Shown here: piece by piece, positions 48,723 through 59,071 of the stretch
How positions within the stretch are numbered: the stretch's first letter is position 1
Layout of the letters: each line of letters opens with the position of its first letter
Assembly (NCBI GenBank): GCA_039519185.1
Contig: CM076846.1
Span: forward strand, 226,350,659 to 226,414,658
DNA: 64,000 nucleotides
Source: Astragalus membranaceus
Taxonomy: Eukaryota; Streptophyta; Magnoliopsida; Fabales; Fabaceae
Direction of reading: 5' to 3'
The notes under the pieces: generated by a model
Database searches by the model: none
What the model was told of the DNA's origin: nothing
The model's input: only the letters and a program-made list of their open reading frames with translations
Position numbers and translations under genes: made by a program

Positions 48723-49874
48723 TTCTCCCCGGGTTGGAGTCGACTCGTCCTCGAGTCGAAAATCTTCTTCATCGCCAAAGTATGGTGAAAGATCAGCAAC
48801 ATTGAAAGTTGCAGAGACTCCATAGTCACCTGGTAGCTCAATTTTGTAGCCATTATCATTGATTTTCTGCGCAAGTCTGAAAGGACCATCAGCTCTTGGA
48901 GATAACTTGGCATTTGGTTTATTAGGAAATCGCTCCTTTCGCAAGTGTATCCATACCAAGTCTCCTTCTTTAAATGTTTGCAACTTGCAATGTTCGTCTC
49001 GCTGAGTCTTATACCTTGAAATTTTCTTCTCAGTGCTGTTAAGAACTTGCTCATGCAACTTCTTGATTTCATTTGCTATTTGTTCTGCATCTGCACTGTA
49101 TTGTTGAGTGCTAGTTAAACAAGTAAAGTCAAAGGCTTGTTGGATCCCTCGCATTGGAGGTGGTTCTAATGGAACTTCCAATGGCACAACATCCGAGAAT
49201 TCAGTATGCAGTTGTTCAATTTCCTTTGGGATGATGGGTTCTTCATTTGATTCGAGCAATAGAACAAAGCTCTTGGTTTGTGCTTCCTCTGCTGTCACCT
49301 TGAATGGTTCCTTTGCGACCAAAGATACTAGTCGTTTGGAATCCTTTTTTCCTTCATCAAACTCATTGGGTGGTAAGGGCAATAATTTGATTTTAACTCC
49401 ATCCTTCACAAATGTGTAGGTGTTGGCATGATCGTCATATAAGGCATGGTGATCATACTGCCAAGGTCTCCCAAGTAGAAGGTGGCAAGCATCCATGGGA
49501 ATAACATCACACCATACATTATCTTTGTACTTTTGACCAATGGTGAAAGATACAAGGCAGCGCTTAGATACTCTCACCTCATTACCTTTGTTGAGCCATT
49601 GTAGCTTGTATGGTTGTGGGTGCTCCTTTGTCGGCAACTTCAATTTTTCCACCATATAGTTTGACACAACATTCTCACAGCTTCCACTATCGATGATGAC
49701 CTCACAAACTTTGCCTTGCGAGGTGCAACGAGTGTGGAAGATATTGTGTCTTAGCCATGGTTCTTCTTTGGCTGTTTTTGTGTGTAAGCTTCTTCTAACT
49801 ACCAGTGATTCACCATAATCGACAGGAACAGGCTCTTCGTCATATATTGGCTCGCCCATCTCCTCTTCTTCCAA
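48720..49874 (-). CDS. gypsy protease fused in frame to the integrase C-terminus
   Basis: One open frame of 384 codons. Residues about 60-180 are a retroviral-type aspartic protease (VIIDSGSCENVVS, with DSG at the active site, and CHLLLGRPWQYD). After PPPMRGIQ (near residue 246, about 49137) the next residues are AFDFTCLTSTQ, which belong to the integrase end. Roughly a thousand residues of RT, RNase H and integrase core are missing, with the frame kept. The tail keeps the integrase C-terminal beta-barrel (FKEGDLVWIHLRKERFP, ADGPFRLAQKINDNGYKIEL, FNVADLSPYF). The upstream ATG is probably not the natural start, as gag-pol is normally one polyprotein. Confidence 0.85.
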   Translation of the reverse strand: MEEEEMGEPIYDEEPVPVDYGESLVVRRSLHTKTAKEEPWLRHNIFHTRCTSQGKVCEVIIDSGSCENVVSNYMVEKLKLPTKEHPQPYKLQWLNKGNEVRVSKRCLVSFTIGQKYKDNVWCDVIPMDACHLLLGRPWQYDHHALYDDHANTYTFVKDGVKIKLLPLPPNEFDEGKKDSKRLVSLVAKEPFKVTAEEAQTKSFVLLLESNEEPIIPKEIEQLHTEFSDVVPLEVPLEPPPMRGIQQAFDFTCLTSTQQYSADAEQIANEIKKLHEQVLNSTEKKISRYKTQRDEHCKLQTFKEGDLVWIHLRKERFPNKPNAKLSPRADGPFRLAQKINDNGYKIELPGDYGVSATFNVADLSPYFGDEEDFRLEDESTPTRGE

Positions 49875-50809
49875 CGCTTCACGATTATCTTCTTCTTCAG
49901 AAGCTTCGTGTATCTCCCCCTTAATGATGGTGATGGTTTTACGATTTGGACAATCAAAAGCATTATGTCCAAACCCTTGGCATTTGAAGCATTTGGGTGT
50001 CTTAGAATTGTTCTCTTTGGTTGTCTTTGGTTGGGGTTTGATTGAGGAACTAGGTTCTTGGGTTGATGATTTGTTATGGTGGACATAATTTTTGGTGTAG
50101 GAAAGAGGTTGATATGAAGATTTTTAGGTAATAGTTTCTCAACCCGAATGGCTAGACGGATAACCTCATCCAAGCACCAATATTGTTGGAGTTGGACTGA
50201 GTGTGCAATTTCAGTGTTTAGCCCCCCAAGGTATCGAGCAATCGTTTGCTCTTCCTTTTCTTGGATGTCACATTTCATCATTAACTTCTCAAATTCTCTA
50301 GTGTATTCTTCTACTGACTAAGATTTTTGACGAAAATTTTGTAATTGAATAAAATTGTCTTGATAATAATGAGGAGGTAAAAACTTACGGGTTAGTTCTC
50401 GACGCATCTTCTCCCATGTCTTGATCTTACTTTTCCCTTCACGCTCTCGTTTCCTTTTAAGATTTTCCCACCAAATTGAAGCGTGTTTCTTCAGCTTGAC
50501 AGCAATGATCTTTACCTTTTGCTCCTCGGGAACCTCCTTATACTCAAATACACGTTCAATGGTTTGTAGCCAATCCACATACTCATCGGGTTGTAGCTTC
50601 CCTTCAAAATCTGGAATGTCTACTTTGATATCATTCATCCGAAGTTGACGTCGGTGTGAGCGACTGCTTCTAGATGATGAAGAGTCACTACTAGAGCCAT
50701 CATGTTCAAATCTTCTTCGTTGTGCTTCCAATAAGGCTTGTTTGGCATTGAGAGTCTCTTGTAGTTGTTGAATTTGTCGCCTCATTTCTTCCATCTCGGT
50801 TTCATGCAA
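49799..50809 (-). pseudogene. gypsy gag, broken by a stop and a frameshift
   Basis: It begins METEMEE-like with a glutamine-rich coiled coil (MRRQIQQLQETLNAKQ), a Ser/Arg stretch, then the retrotransposon gag domain (IPDFEGKLQPDEYVDWLQ, WWENLKRKR, FLPPHYYQDNF). A single TAG after NFRQKS (50315-50317) interrupts it, but the same frame continues (SVEEYTREFEKLMMKCD, ARYLGGL). A later frameshift near 50130 moves the rest, including the CFKCQGFGHNAFDC knuckle (about 49968-50010), to another frame. The product is therefore not intact unless the stop is read through. Confidence 0.88.
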
Positions 50810-51042
50810 AGACCTTTCGTTTTGTCTTCTGGTGGCATTTTGACAATGATGGTTGATGAACTTTTTTGGTGAAGATCGTGGCGGTGCGTGGAACTTTTGT
50901 TGGCGGTGTTAGTTTCACGAACAAATGGTCGCAAAGTGAAGTTTTGGGATAGCAACTCCTTGCTCACTTGAAAACTCACTTTCCGTTGATTTCTTCGCTC
51001 AACTCAACTCCGAGATATCGTAACCTGCTCTGATGCCAAATC

Positions 51043-51387
51043 TGGCTCAAGGACAAGAGGAAGGGTGGAAAAAGAGAGAAACTCTCTAAATTCTCAAGAG
51101 AACTTGTTGTTACTTAATTATTGCTTGGATATTGCTTCGATCACAAATGCTTGGTGATGAGCCCTATTTATACTACTCTTGTAGGGCTTACATTACAAAA
51201 TAGAGGGATCTAGAAGCATTGATTACAAAAGAAAAATCTAGAGATATGAATACTCTAGTTCCTATTACTAGAAAGATCTAGAAAACTTAAGATTGGATTA
51301 GTTCTTAATTATATCTTATTTAGTAGTGTATCTTGAAGGTTCCATAATACCCTTTATTTCTAGAAACTTCTATCTCATTCTCCATCA
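51043..51387 (-). repeat. 5' LTR of the gypsy element
   Basis: 345 bp, the partner of 48378-48722. Differences seen are at the CTCAAGG/CTCAGGG, TTGCTTCG/TTGATTCG, GGATTAG/GGACTAG and GTGTATCTT/GTATATATT positions. Confidence 0.93.
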
Positions 51388-51392
51388 TTTTC

Positions 51393-51868
51393 CAATTTTA
51401 TAATAATATTTTTGCTTAGGTGGCATATAATTTAATTTAATAAAAATAAAAGCTAAACAAAAATAAAAATGACATGCCACCTAATCAAATAATGAGTCAG
51501 CATGCCACATAAGCACTGTTAACAAAGTTGGATGGAGGTTGACGGAAAAAGATTTGTGTCAAAAATATGAAAGATAAAGGACTTATTTGGGACAAAAAAA
51601 ACATAAAAGACTAATTCGTTACTTTAAATAAAGATAAGGGACCCTGGGAGCACTTTAGCCTATTTTAAGTTAGTCCCTCGTCTACTTTCTGAATAGGATA
51701 GACAATGATAATTTAAGAACCGACTTAATATATTAACAATAGTTTAAAGACTATTTATTATATTTTTGTACTCTAAAGAAAATTAAGAAAGAAAGTGATA
51801 ACTTAAGAATCAAATTGAATATTTTTTCGAAACTTTATAATATAGATTGGAATCAATCATAAATAGGC

Positions 51869-51870
<2 letters not shown>
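51393..51870. repeat. Flank of the gypsy element with a TTTTGGTCC-family end (inverted)
   Basis: From about 51480 to 51668 the sequence is an inverse-oriented relative of the 36708 and 52515 blocks, ending GGGACCCTGGGAGC then TTTAGCCTATTTT. The gypsy element may have inserted inside it. Confidence 0.4.

Positions 51871-51871
<1 letters not shown>

Positions 51872-51938
<67 letters not shown>
51872..51938. repeat. AT microsatellite
   Basis: About 67 bp of uninterrupted AT units. Confidence 0.95.
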
Positions 51939-51944
<6 letters not shown>

Positions 51945-52045
51945 GAACAAACAAAAGTGAGGTATCGCAATATCCCAAAAAAAGGCACAAGGAAACTGGA
52001 GGGGTCTCGGTGTCACATCTAAACAAATATGCTTAGTAATTAGAT

Positions 52046-52443
52046 TTGGGGCTTTTTCCGGAGCATAGGCATGTGCTCAGTGTTAGAGGCAGAATTGTGG
52101 GCTATTCTTGATGTTTGAAGTTGTGTTGGTCTCATGGTTTTTAGTGTGTTGTGGTGCGGGCTGATTCTTCGGTGGCGCTTTCCATCATCAACGGTACACC
52201 CGTACAGGTACAGGTACTGTGGTGGGCTGGGGCTTGGTGAGGGAAATCCACAAGTTGATTAACCTTTAGAAAGTTAAGTTTTTGAAGATTTATAGAGTAG
52301 CTAATGTGTGTGCTTACGCTCTTGCGAGTTTAGCTTGTAGGCAGACCGAATCCTTGAATTTCCTAGAGCATTGCCCTTCTAGTATTGAGCAATAGTTGTT
52401 GGCTGATAGATTGGGGATAGTTTCCCCTCGTTGTATTTCTCGT
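52046..52443 (+). pseudogene. LINE RNase H-domain fragment
   Basis: Plus-strand remnants read ALSIINGTPV, LVREIHKLIN, KFLKIYRVANVCAYALASLAC and end near SPRCISR. This is the tail of the plant LINE RNase H domain (RVT_3 type), where VANxCADxLAN is usual. In-frame stops are present at several places. It is a short dead fragment. Confidence 0.65.
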
Positions 52444-52514
52444 TAGTTAGATTTGAGGAATATAATGGAATCATTACTAACTTTTTTTAAGGACACTAAC
52501 ATTATTGTAATTAT

Positions 52515-52735
52515 AATATAGGCTAAATAGCCATTTTGGTCCTCTATATTTACTACAGATTCATTTTGGTCATTTAACTTTTTTTTGTCCCGTTTTGGTC
52601 CCCCATCTTTCATTTCTGTTTCATTTTGGTCCCTCAATTGTATTTTCCGTCCAATAAGTTAACAGACACTATGCAGACAGTTAACTATTGACGTGGCGTC
52701 TTAAGTGTCATGGCTGATGTGTATTTCATTAAATG
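52515..52735. repeat. TTTTGGTCC-type transposon end
   Basis: TAGGCTAAATAGCCATTTTGG followed by repeated CATTTTGGTC/CGTTTTGGTCCCC units and GTTAACTATTGACGTGGCG. It is closely similar to 36708-36950, including the order of units. The other end was not found. Confidence 0.5.
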
Positions 52736-52739
52736 ATTT

Positions 52740-53785
52740 GGCTTTTAATTTTTTATATCAAAAGCATAAAACTATTTCCTTTTGCATTTTTGATTTAAAT
52801 TTCGTGTTTGATTTTGCATCAATTTAAATTACTGCATTCACTTACTGCAGTAATTTTGAGCATTTTACAATTGGTTTGATTCAATTTGGTTGAGATTTGA
52901 GCATTTTAGCCTGTCACAAAATCCAAACCTGTCTTTTAGCCAAAAACGCGTTTTCAGATAAGTTGTGTTACTGTTTTGTGCAAATCGATGGTGGATTCAT
53001 GATCCTTGTGAAGTTTCGTTCAAGTTAGGCACAAATTTTGTTTGGTTTGGTGTTGTTTTGATCATTTTACCAGTGTTGACCTGAAGCTTTTAAATCTTTA
53101 TCTTCAACCTTGGTTTTCCAGAATCACTTTTTTTGTAAGCGCTTTTTTGGTCCTAAAACTTGCATAATCATACTCCTTATGAAATTTTGAGCAAAATGGA
53201 CACCAATTTTATTTAATTTGGTTCAGTATAACACGAGATAAACTTGTTACAAAAATTAAACTCAGAAAAATGCTTATGCCCAAAATCACTTCTGAAGCTA
53301 AAATCTTGAATTTGAAGTTCAAAACACCTCAAATCTCAGCGATGAAGATTTTGCTATAGAACACCAAATTGAACGATTCTTGAGCCTAAAATGCTCGAAA
53401 TTCAACAAGAAATCAGAATATGGTAAACACTTTGTTTAGAAAAGTGTTGAAATGCAAAATATTGTGAAGAAGTAAGCCACATCCATAAAATGTATTTTTA
53501 CTCTTATTTGCCCTTTTCTCAACCAATTTGCGTCAAACCAATTACTTTTAACTCGTATTGAGTGCAGCAATTGAACTATAGCAAATGTTTCGACAAAAAC
53601 TATGCAAATGTGAGAACAATGCAAAAATCACCGGAGCTCCACCACCTCCCACCTGCGTCCACCGCCAATCCCCAGAGCGCTACCGCCAACCACCACCAAC
53701 CACCGGAGCTCCACCACCTCCCACCGCGGTCGCCGTCGTCACCATCGACCACCTCATGACACCACAAAGTCACCATCATATTATA
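52740..53785. other. Spacer without recognised gene
   Basis: There are long T/A-rich stretches, and a proline-rich CCACC repeat zone (53630-53750) with GGAGCTCCACCACCTCCCACC repeated as GGAGCTCCACCACC twice, in tandem. No protein family is recognised. Confidence 0.4.
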
Positions 53786-53789
53786 TATA

Positions 53790-53818
53790 CTAGCTTTAAT
53801 ACTCGTGCGATGCACGAG
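53790..53818 (-). mobile_element. Helitron 3' terminus, minus strand
   Basis: Read on the minus strand: CTCGTGC-ATC-GCACGAG hairpin (53802-53818), an 8-nt spacer, CTAG (53790-53793), then T. Its body would extend to higher coordinates, towards the Alba gene. The 5' end was not found. Confidence 0.6.
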
Positions 53819-53871
53819 GATGGCTAAATCTGATTTGCGTAAAATTAATTTTTTTTTCGAAAAAATGAATG

Positions 53872-54065
53872 TTTTTGGGTAAACCAAGGTATTCCCTGTG
53901 CGCGCAACTGCAGAGACTAATCCCTCGAGGTACTGAGATCCATTTAAGGGGTTGACCTTCTCCCACCAGATATTTTTCCGTACACACCGGCCAGTGATCG
54001 AATCCATGACCAAATGGTTAAGGAGCCCAAGTATCTACCACTTGTGCTATACCATGTTGGTCCGG
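53872..54065 (-). mobile_element. SINE with target duplication, upstream of the Alba gene
   Basis: Minus strand: A box TAGCACAAGTGGTAG (about 54050) and B box GGATTCGATCACTGG (about 54000), then a body ending at a short T/A tail near 53872. AAAAATGAATG flanks it on both sides (53861-53871 and 54066-54076). The element is about 194 bp. Confidence 0.78.
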
Positions 54066-54254
54066 AAAAATGAATGTGAGAGTACAGGTTTGATTATTTT
54101 GTGTGGAAAATAAATTCTGGGTAAGGTTAAAATAGGATGTTTGATAAATTGGGGGGAGGGTATGGGGTCTAGATGGGGGTGCAATGTTTAAGACGCATAT
54201 AATCCGATGTTGTTTTTCTTAATAGGCCTGACCCAATCTAGCCTACATCGAAAA

Positions 54255-54360
54255 CACGTGATTCGGACTGTGGGCCCATGTCCCCAGAAAGAAAGGGAAA
54301 AACAAAACGAATATACGCATTTGTAATTTAGTTTCGGAGAAACACAAATAGTTAGGGTTT
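54255..54360 (+). promoter_or_regulatory. Alba gene promoter elements: G-box, site II and telo-box
   Basis: CACGTG lies at 54255-54260, the palindrome TGGGCCCA at 54271-54278 (site II type, TCP-bound) and TTAGGGTTT at 54352-54360 (telo-box). The site II plus telo-box pair is a known signature of plant genes for ribosome and translation functions, which suits an Alba RNA-binding protein. The regulation itself is inference. Confidence 0.6.
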
Positions 54361-54414
54361 TTTGATTTGATATTTATCATCGATTTCGTTTCTATTTGAG
54401 AGTGAAAGAGAGGA

Positions 54415-56394
54415 ATGGAAGGGATAACAGAGGGAGTTAACAATATCAACATCTCTTCCGATTCGTTTAAGAAGAATCGCATTCAAGTCTCCAATACCAA
54501 AAAGCCCCTTTTCTTCTATGTTAATCTCGCCAAGGTACCACTCCTTTCTATTATTCAAATCCTTTCTCTTTATATCGTTTTTCCAAGCTCCTGAATTTAT
54601 TTCCTTCTATTTGTAAATTATTTCTGTGTGCTCGTTCGTTTTTTATTTATTTGATGTTTAATTTTGTTGATACGTGTTATTATTAATGCAGAGATACATG
54701 CAACAGCATAATGAGGTGGAACTCTCAGCATTAGGAATGGGTATATTCGAAATCCCTCTCCTGTTTTATCTGTTTTCATTAATTTCTTGTTAATTGATTT
54801 GTGCTTGTGTTGTTTCGGTTCTATTGATTATTGATTTGTTTTGTGGACTCGTCCTTTGGATTTGTTCAGCTGTTATTCTAAAGTTACGTTGATCTGTGAG
54901 GTTAAGAGTTGTTTAAAATTGAAGAATTGCATGCTTCAAAGATGAATCTTTCATTGAACAGAATATGTTGCTTTTGGGAAATGGGAATCGCATTCTATTT
55001 TGGTCTATCTGAGATTCTTAGTTATCAACGATTTCAATCTTGAAAATTGAGCTTTGTTTCAAACGTTTAATTAAGAGTAAAGGCCCATTTTAGTCCATGA
55101 CATTTTTAACGGGGCACCTCACAATTTTTCCGGATTAACTAGTCTCTGACATTTTCAAAACATTTTCAAAACACTTTCAAAACACGGACAAATTAGTCCC
55201 CGACATTGGATGATTGGGGGACTAATTTGTCCCAAAAAATTGTCAGGGACGAATTTGTCTTGTAAAAAAATTGGCATGGACTAAATTCAGTCTTTACTCT
55301 TCAATTAATTTGTCTTCAATCCCTTTTTTAACTCAAAAAAAGCTGTTGGCAGATTGCACAAGTTTGTTTGCTGACTAAGGCAAATTGGATGAACTGTTTT
55401 TTTAACCCTGCGGTATTGTGGGGGTACTGTATTGTGAAATTTTTCTTTAACGTATTGACGCTGGAGTTCCACCCACAAAGGGCCTTTCTTCCAGTTTAGG
55501 ATTTTATTGTAGTAAATTACTCAGTTTGATTTAAGACCAAAATTCTGGTTCAAAACTCCACAGAACAATCATGATAAGTATATCTGTGATGGTGAAATGA
55601 AGACTAGATAAACAATAAATGAATTTCAAAATTGGAACTAGAAGAAGATTCGTGGAATAGTAGAACTGCATTACAAAATTAAGTTGAGAAAGGAAATGCA
55701 TTGTGTTCTGTCATTTATGTGACTTTCTAGTTCTATCTTATCTTTTCCTTGGTTACAATTTTAATATGATTTCTGATTTCTTTTCTATGTTATTGTTACA
55801 GCTATTGCCACAGTGGTAACTGTTGCTGAAATTTTGAAAAATAATGGTCTTGCCCTGGAGAAGAGTATGAATTCTATCTTTTTCCTTTCTTTTTTTTTCC
55901 TAATGGGAAATGTCTCCCCTCCCCTTTTGTTGAGACTTTATATTTTCTATTTCTCCAGTGGTTGAGTTATCTAATTTGATTAATGATAATTTTGATGCAG
56001 AAATCCTGACATCAACTGTTGACATAAAGGATGATTCTAGAGGTAGACCTGTCCAAAAGGCCAAGGTAAGGGGGAAAACTGCAAATGATTTTAGTTTTTC
56101 TCTAAAGTGTTTGTCTAAGAGCTTGTGTGAGTTCTGTACATGCACGATCTTTGAAGAAGTTAAAAAAGTGCCTTTTTCTGAAAAAATAAGAAGCAGCTTT
56201 TGTTGAATTTATAGTCCGGCCAAGTAGTCTCCTTGCAATAGCTTTCTTTATGGTTAGTTTCTAAATTCTACATTTGATGAATAATGTTTTAGATTGAAAT
56301 AGTTCTTGGGAAGACAGCAAATTTTGATGAGCTGATGGCTGCCGCTGCTACTGAAGATGGTGAAAATGGGAATGTTGAAGAACAGAGTGCATGA
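54415..56394 (+). CDS. Alba DNA/RNA-binding family protein (ALBA1/2-like)
   Basis: Five exons (54415-54534, 54692-54740, 55802-55864, 56001-56065, 56293-56394) join to 399 nt and 132 residues. All introns are GT-AG. The Alba domain covers about residues 20-105: NRIQVSNTKKPLFFYVNLAK, then RYMQQHNEVELSALGMAIAT, then VVTVAEILKNNGLALEK. The tail is acidic (EDGENGNVEEQ). Short Alba proteins of this kind are dimeric nucleic-acid binders; plant members bind RNA and R-loops. The sequence follows Arabidopsis ALBA1/ALBA2 closely (from memory). Nothing in the gene is broken. Intron 2 carries a MITE, and a LINE lies beyond the 3' end. Confidence 0.93.
55075..55299. mobile_element. MITE in intron 2 of the Alba gene
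   Basis: The ends GAGTAAAGGCCCATTTTAGT and ACTAAATTCAGTCTTTACTC are inverted copies (imperfect). They are flanked by TTTAATTAA (55066-55074) and TTCAATTAA (55300-55308), a 9-bp duplication with one change, as in Mutator-like elements. Length 225 bp. Confidence 0.7.
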
Positions 56395-56775
56395 AATTTA
56401 GTGGACTGTCATTATAGACCTACTTGCAATATTGAACACCAACATTCCTTTGTTTATTTTTTATTTTTAATATAAAAAAGTAGGTTTTTATGTTTTCATC
56501 TTTGCTCAGTCAATTTATTGTCTAATCATTGATAGAAGAGGGTGATGAAATTCTTATGTTCTGAAGGGATCCCTCTGGTGATATTATCTCCACCATTGAT
56601 TAAAAAAGAATAGAGGGACTTTAACAAATGAGAGTGTGTTGAATGGTAACCTCAATGGAGAGAATTTACTCCCGTGTTTTGGTTGCTTTTGCTGACGACC
56701 GCGTGATTGTGCAGCATTAGGTTCAACCTTTCTTTGGTGGGGGGGCTCTCAACCTTTCATCTTATAATATATGTC
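56395..56775 (+). other. 3' flank of the Alba gene
   Basis: Probable 3' UTR followed by spacer. TTTTTATTTTTAATATAAAAAAG (quoted in parts: TTTTTATTTTT, AATATAAAAAAG) near 56458 is A/T-rich enough for polyadenylation, but the exact site is not visible. Confidence 0.4.
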
Positions 56776-56787
56776 CATTATATATAA

Positions 56788-58055
56788 TTTTTTTTTTGAA
56801 TATATAGAGGGCCGAAGCCCGAAAACAACTACACGGTAACAACACGTGGAGTAAAAACTCCACTCAAATCATCATAAACAATCTTAAGTAACTTATTTGG
56901 GACACTACCATAAAGCAACACTGACGCTTGTTGGTCACACGCCACAGCCGCCAGTGAAATTCAAACCTACCAACCTGTATCTTGAATCAGCTCTCTGATA
57001 TTCTTCAACAACTTCCACCCTTCATACCTACCAATACCATCCGAATTGATATGCTTCACCACCATAGTTGAATCTAGCTCTACTTCCACCCTCGTATACC
57101 CTTCGGCTTTCGCAAGCTTAATCCCTTCATAAACACCCTATAGCTCCGCCACATAGCAGCTACAGTTACCAAGAGATTTGGAGAAGCCACCATTCCACCC
57201 CCCCACCCCCTTAACACCACGTAACACCCCTCCACACCCTGCGATGTTCCTGCTAGTTTGACAAGCACCATCAATATTCATCTTGACCCAACCAACCTTG
57301 GGAGGTTTCCAACAAACCTGAATCTCAATTATTTCTTTAACTATAGCAACCACATGCTTCTTCATATACTCCCCATTTTTCCTAGCCTCCTCTAGAACTT
57401 TTATCCAAGGGCGCCAAGGTCTAATAAAATCATCATCATGCACCCCCTTATTTCTCCGCTGCCATAACATGTAACATGCAGTAGCCCAAATAACAGACCA
57501 TTCCATCTCACCATTTACTCCCATGTTGCTACTAATATTCAAGTTGATCCAGGCCTTCAAATTACAATTGAAGAAGTTGCACCCCCTTACAATTGATCAA
57601 GTCTGCCACAGTGAAGTTGAGCTGCTCCGTTGGAATATTTAAACACATCGCTGATACTCTAAGATCTCCACTTATCCTTCCAAGCATGGACCTTAGTCCC
57701 ATCCCCAATGGCCCACATCTCAAACTCCTTAAAATGGGGCTCAAGTCTTGAATCTGTACCTTTAGGCTTTAGCTATCAACATAATAGACCCATCAGTGTC
57801 TCTAGCATATTTACCACGGAGGACATCACACCACAAGTCCTGCGACTTACATCTCAAGTCCCATCCCAACTTCATTAAACAAGTCTTGTTCATAAAAGAT
57901 AATCTTCTAATCCCCAAGCCCCCTATATTCTTAGGCGTGGATACCACATCCCAATTCACATCATGCACTCTTTGTTGGTCCTCGTCATCGCCCCAAATAA
58001 ATGCCCTCTAACATTTTTGAATCTCACTCGACACACTCTTAGGAATCATTGTAGT
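56788..58055 (-). pseudogene. 5'-truncated LINE with RNase H domain and 12-bp target duplication
   Basis: Minus strand, from high to low: NWDVVSTPKNIGGLGIRRL, MKLGWDLRCKSQDLWCDVLR, then WATACYMLWQRRN and an RNase H domain (WVKMNIDGAC, GCGGVLRG, CYVAELxGVYEGIKLAK, VEVELDSTMVV). Catalytic Asp, Glu and Asp positions are recognisable, with in-frame stops between segments. The 3' end is a T-run on plus (an A-tail on minus) at 56788-56797. CATTATATATAA lies on both sides (56776-56787 and 58056-58067), so the insertion is bounded exactly at 1,268 bp. Confidence 0.9.
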
Positions 58056-58067
58056 CATTATATATAA

Positions 58068-58290
58068 ATTTTTATTATAATAAAAAAGTCATTCAATACT
58101 TAGACTACCGAAATTTTACATGACATTGCAATTAAACTTTCACTGTATAATTTACTTTGAAGAGCAGCTTTTTTTGATATCATGAAGAGTAGCTATTTAA
58201 CTTCTGAATTCTTATCTTTATTGTATAACCACTGCTCAATATGCTGGTAATAATATGCAGTAATGGCCGGCCCTTATCTATCTATCTATA
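58068..58290. other. Spacer
   Basis: No gene. It ends in TATC/TCTA repeats that lead into the Helitron 5' end. Confidence 0.4.
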
Positions 58291-58660
58291 TCTATACTAT
58301 ATACAATCGAGAGTTTGTCCACGTAGTCTGCTAACAAACCCACCTCATCTGACATGTAATCGTTGACACGTCAGTATTCATTAATTGACGTGTCAATGAC
58401 TAGGCTCTAAAGAAAACTTCTCATGAAAGCTCAATATGAAATGCAATTCTGGAAATTAAATGCAACTAAAGTAATGGCTTTCATTGTGGTCTTACAGTAC
58501 AGCTATCATTTCCGCAATTTTTGTTCTATTTCAAATTTAGATTGAATTTCAATACTTAAGACACAATAAATAAAAGATTAATCAGGAATCAATGCGATTC
58601 AGAAATGGTATTAATTCAAAATGCAGGATTATTCCCTACTCAAAGTATTCACTAGATTAA

Positions 58661-58834
58661 CCCAATGGATTTGGCCTAGTGGTGAGCGGGCTATGGTCCG
58701 TAAGGGTCGACTCGGTTTGCTCTCGGGTTCGATTCTCACGAAAAGTATTTTCTTGGGAGGTGAGATGACCGATTGCCGCGCTCTCTCGCCGGGGATGTGA
58801 AGTTCCCCCTCCACAGTTTTCTTGTATCCAAAAA
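58661..58834 (+). mobile_element. SINE inside the Helitron, with 19-bp target duplication
   Basis: A box TTGGCCTAGTGG and B box CGGGTTCGATTCTCAC, a body with GGTGAGATGACCG and GGGGATGTGAAG, then an A tail. AAAGTATTCACTAGATTAA lies on both sides (58642-58660 and 58835-58853). Confidence 0.9.
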
Positions 58835-58977
58835 AAAGTATTCACTAGATTAATTCCTTTTCCAGAATTTCCTATTTTCCAGTCATCGCATAAATGTGTC
58901 ACTGAAGTAAATTCAAACCACAACTGGATTATCCCGGAGTATATAATAATACTGCATTACATCAAATGAAATTCAAA

Positions 58978-59071
58978 AATAACCAACAGTCGGGCTACCC
59001 TGAGCTACGTAGTGGGGGTCGATCCGGTTTGCTCCCGAGTTTGATTCCCGCCCACGTTAAAAATGCGTAAA
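58978..59071 (+). mobile_element. Second, shorter SINE inside the Helitron
   Basis: GGTTTGCTCCCGAGTTTGATTC matches the B-box area of the SINE at 58661 (GGTTTGCTCTCGGGTTCGATTC), quoted here for comparison in parts. AAATGAAATTCAAA flanks it on both sides (58964-58977 and 59072-59085). It is 94 bp, so probably a short or internally deleted copy. Confidence 0.78.

Larger units (their letters stand above)
48378..51387 (-). mobile_element. Complete but shrunken Ty3/gypsy retrotransposon
   Basis: Two LTRs of 345 bp each (48378-48722 and 51043-51387) flank a 2.3 kb interior. The 5-bp duplication TTTTC sits on both sides (48373-48377 and 51388-51392). A primer site (GGCATCAGAGC on the minus strand, rc of 51027-51037) follows the 5' LTR, and a purine tract (CCCGGGGAGAA, minus) precedes the 3' LTR. 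The LTRs differ at only about five positions by eye (about 98.5% identity), so the insertion is young. The interior keeps gag, protease and the integrase C-terminus but lacks reverse transcriptase, RNase H and the integrase core. It could move only if other copies supply enzymes. Confidence 0.93.

Noticed and set aside
49108..49419. Plus-strand 103-codon frame opposite the gypsy protease
   Set aside because: Shadow frame of the retroelement coding strand.
55900..56206. Open frames covering Alba exon 4 and adjoining introns
   Set aside because: They read through splice sites; the spliced exon gives the conserved Alba sequence.
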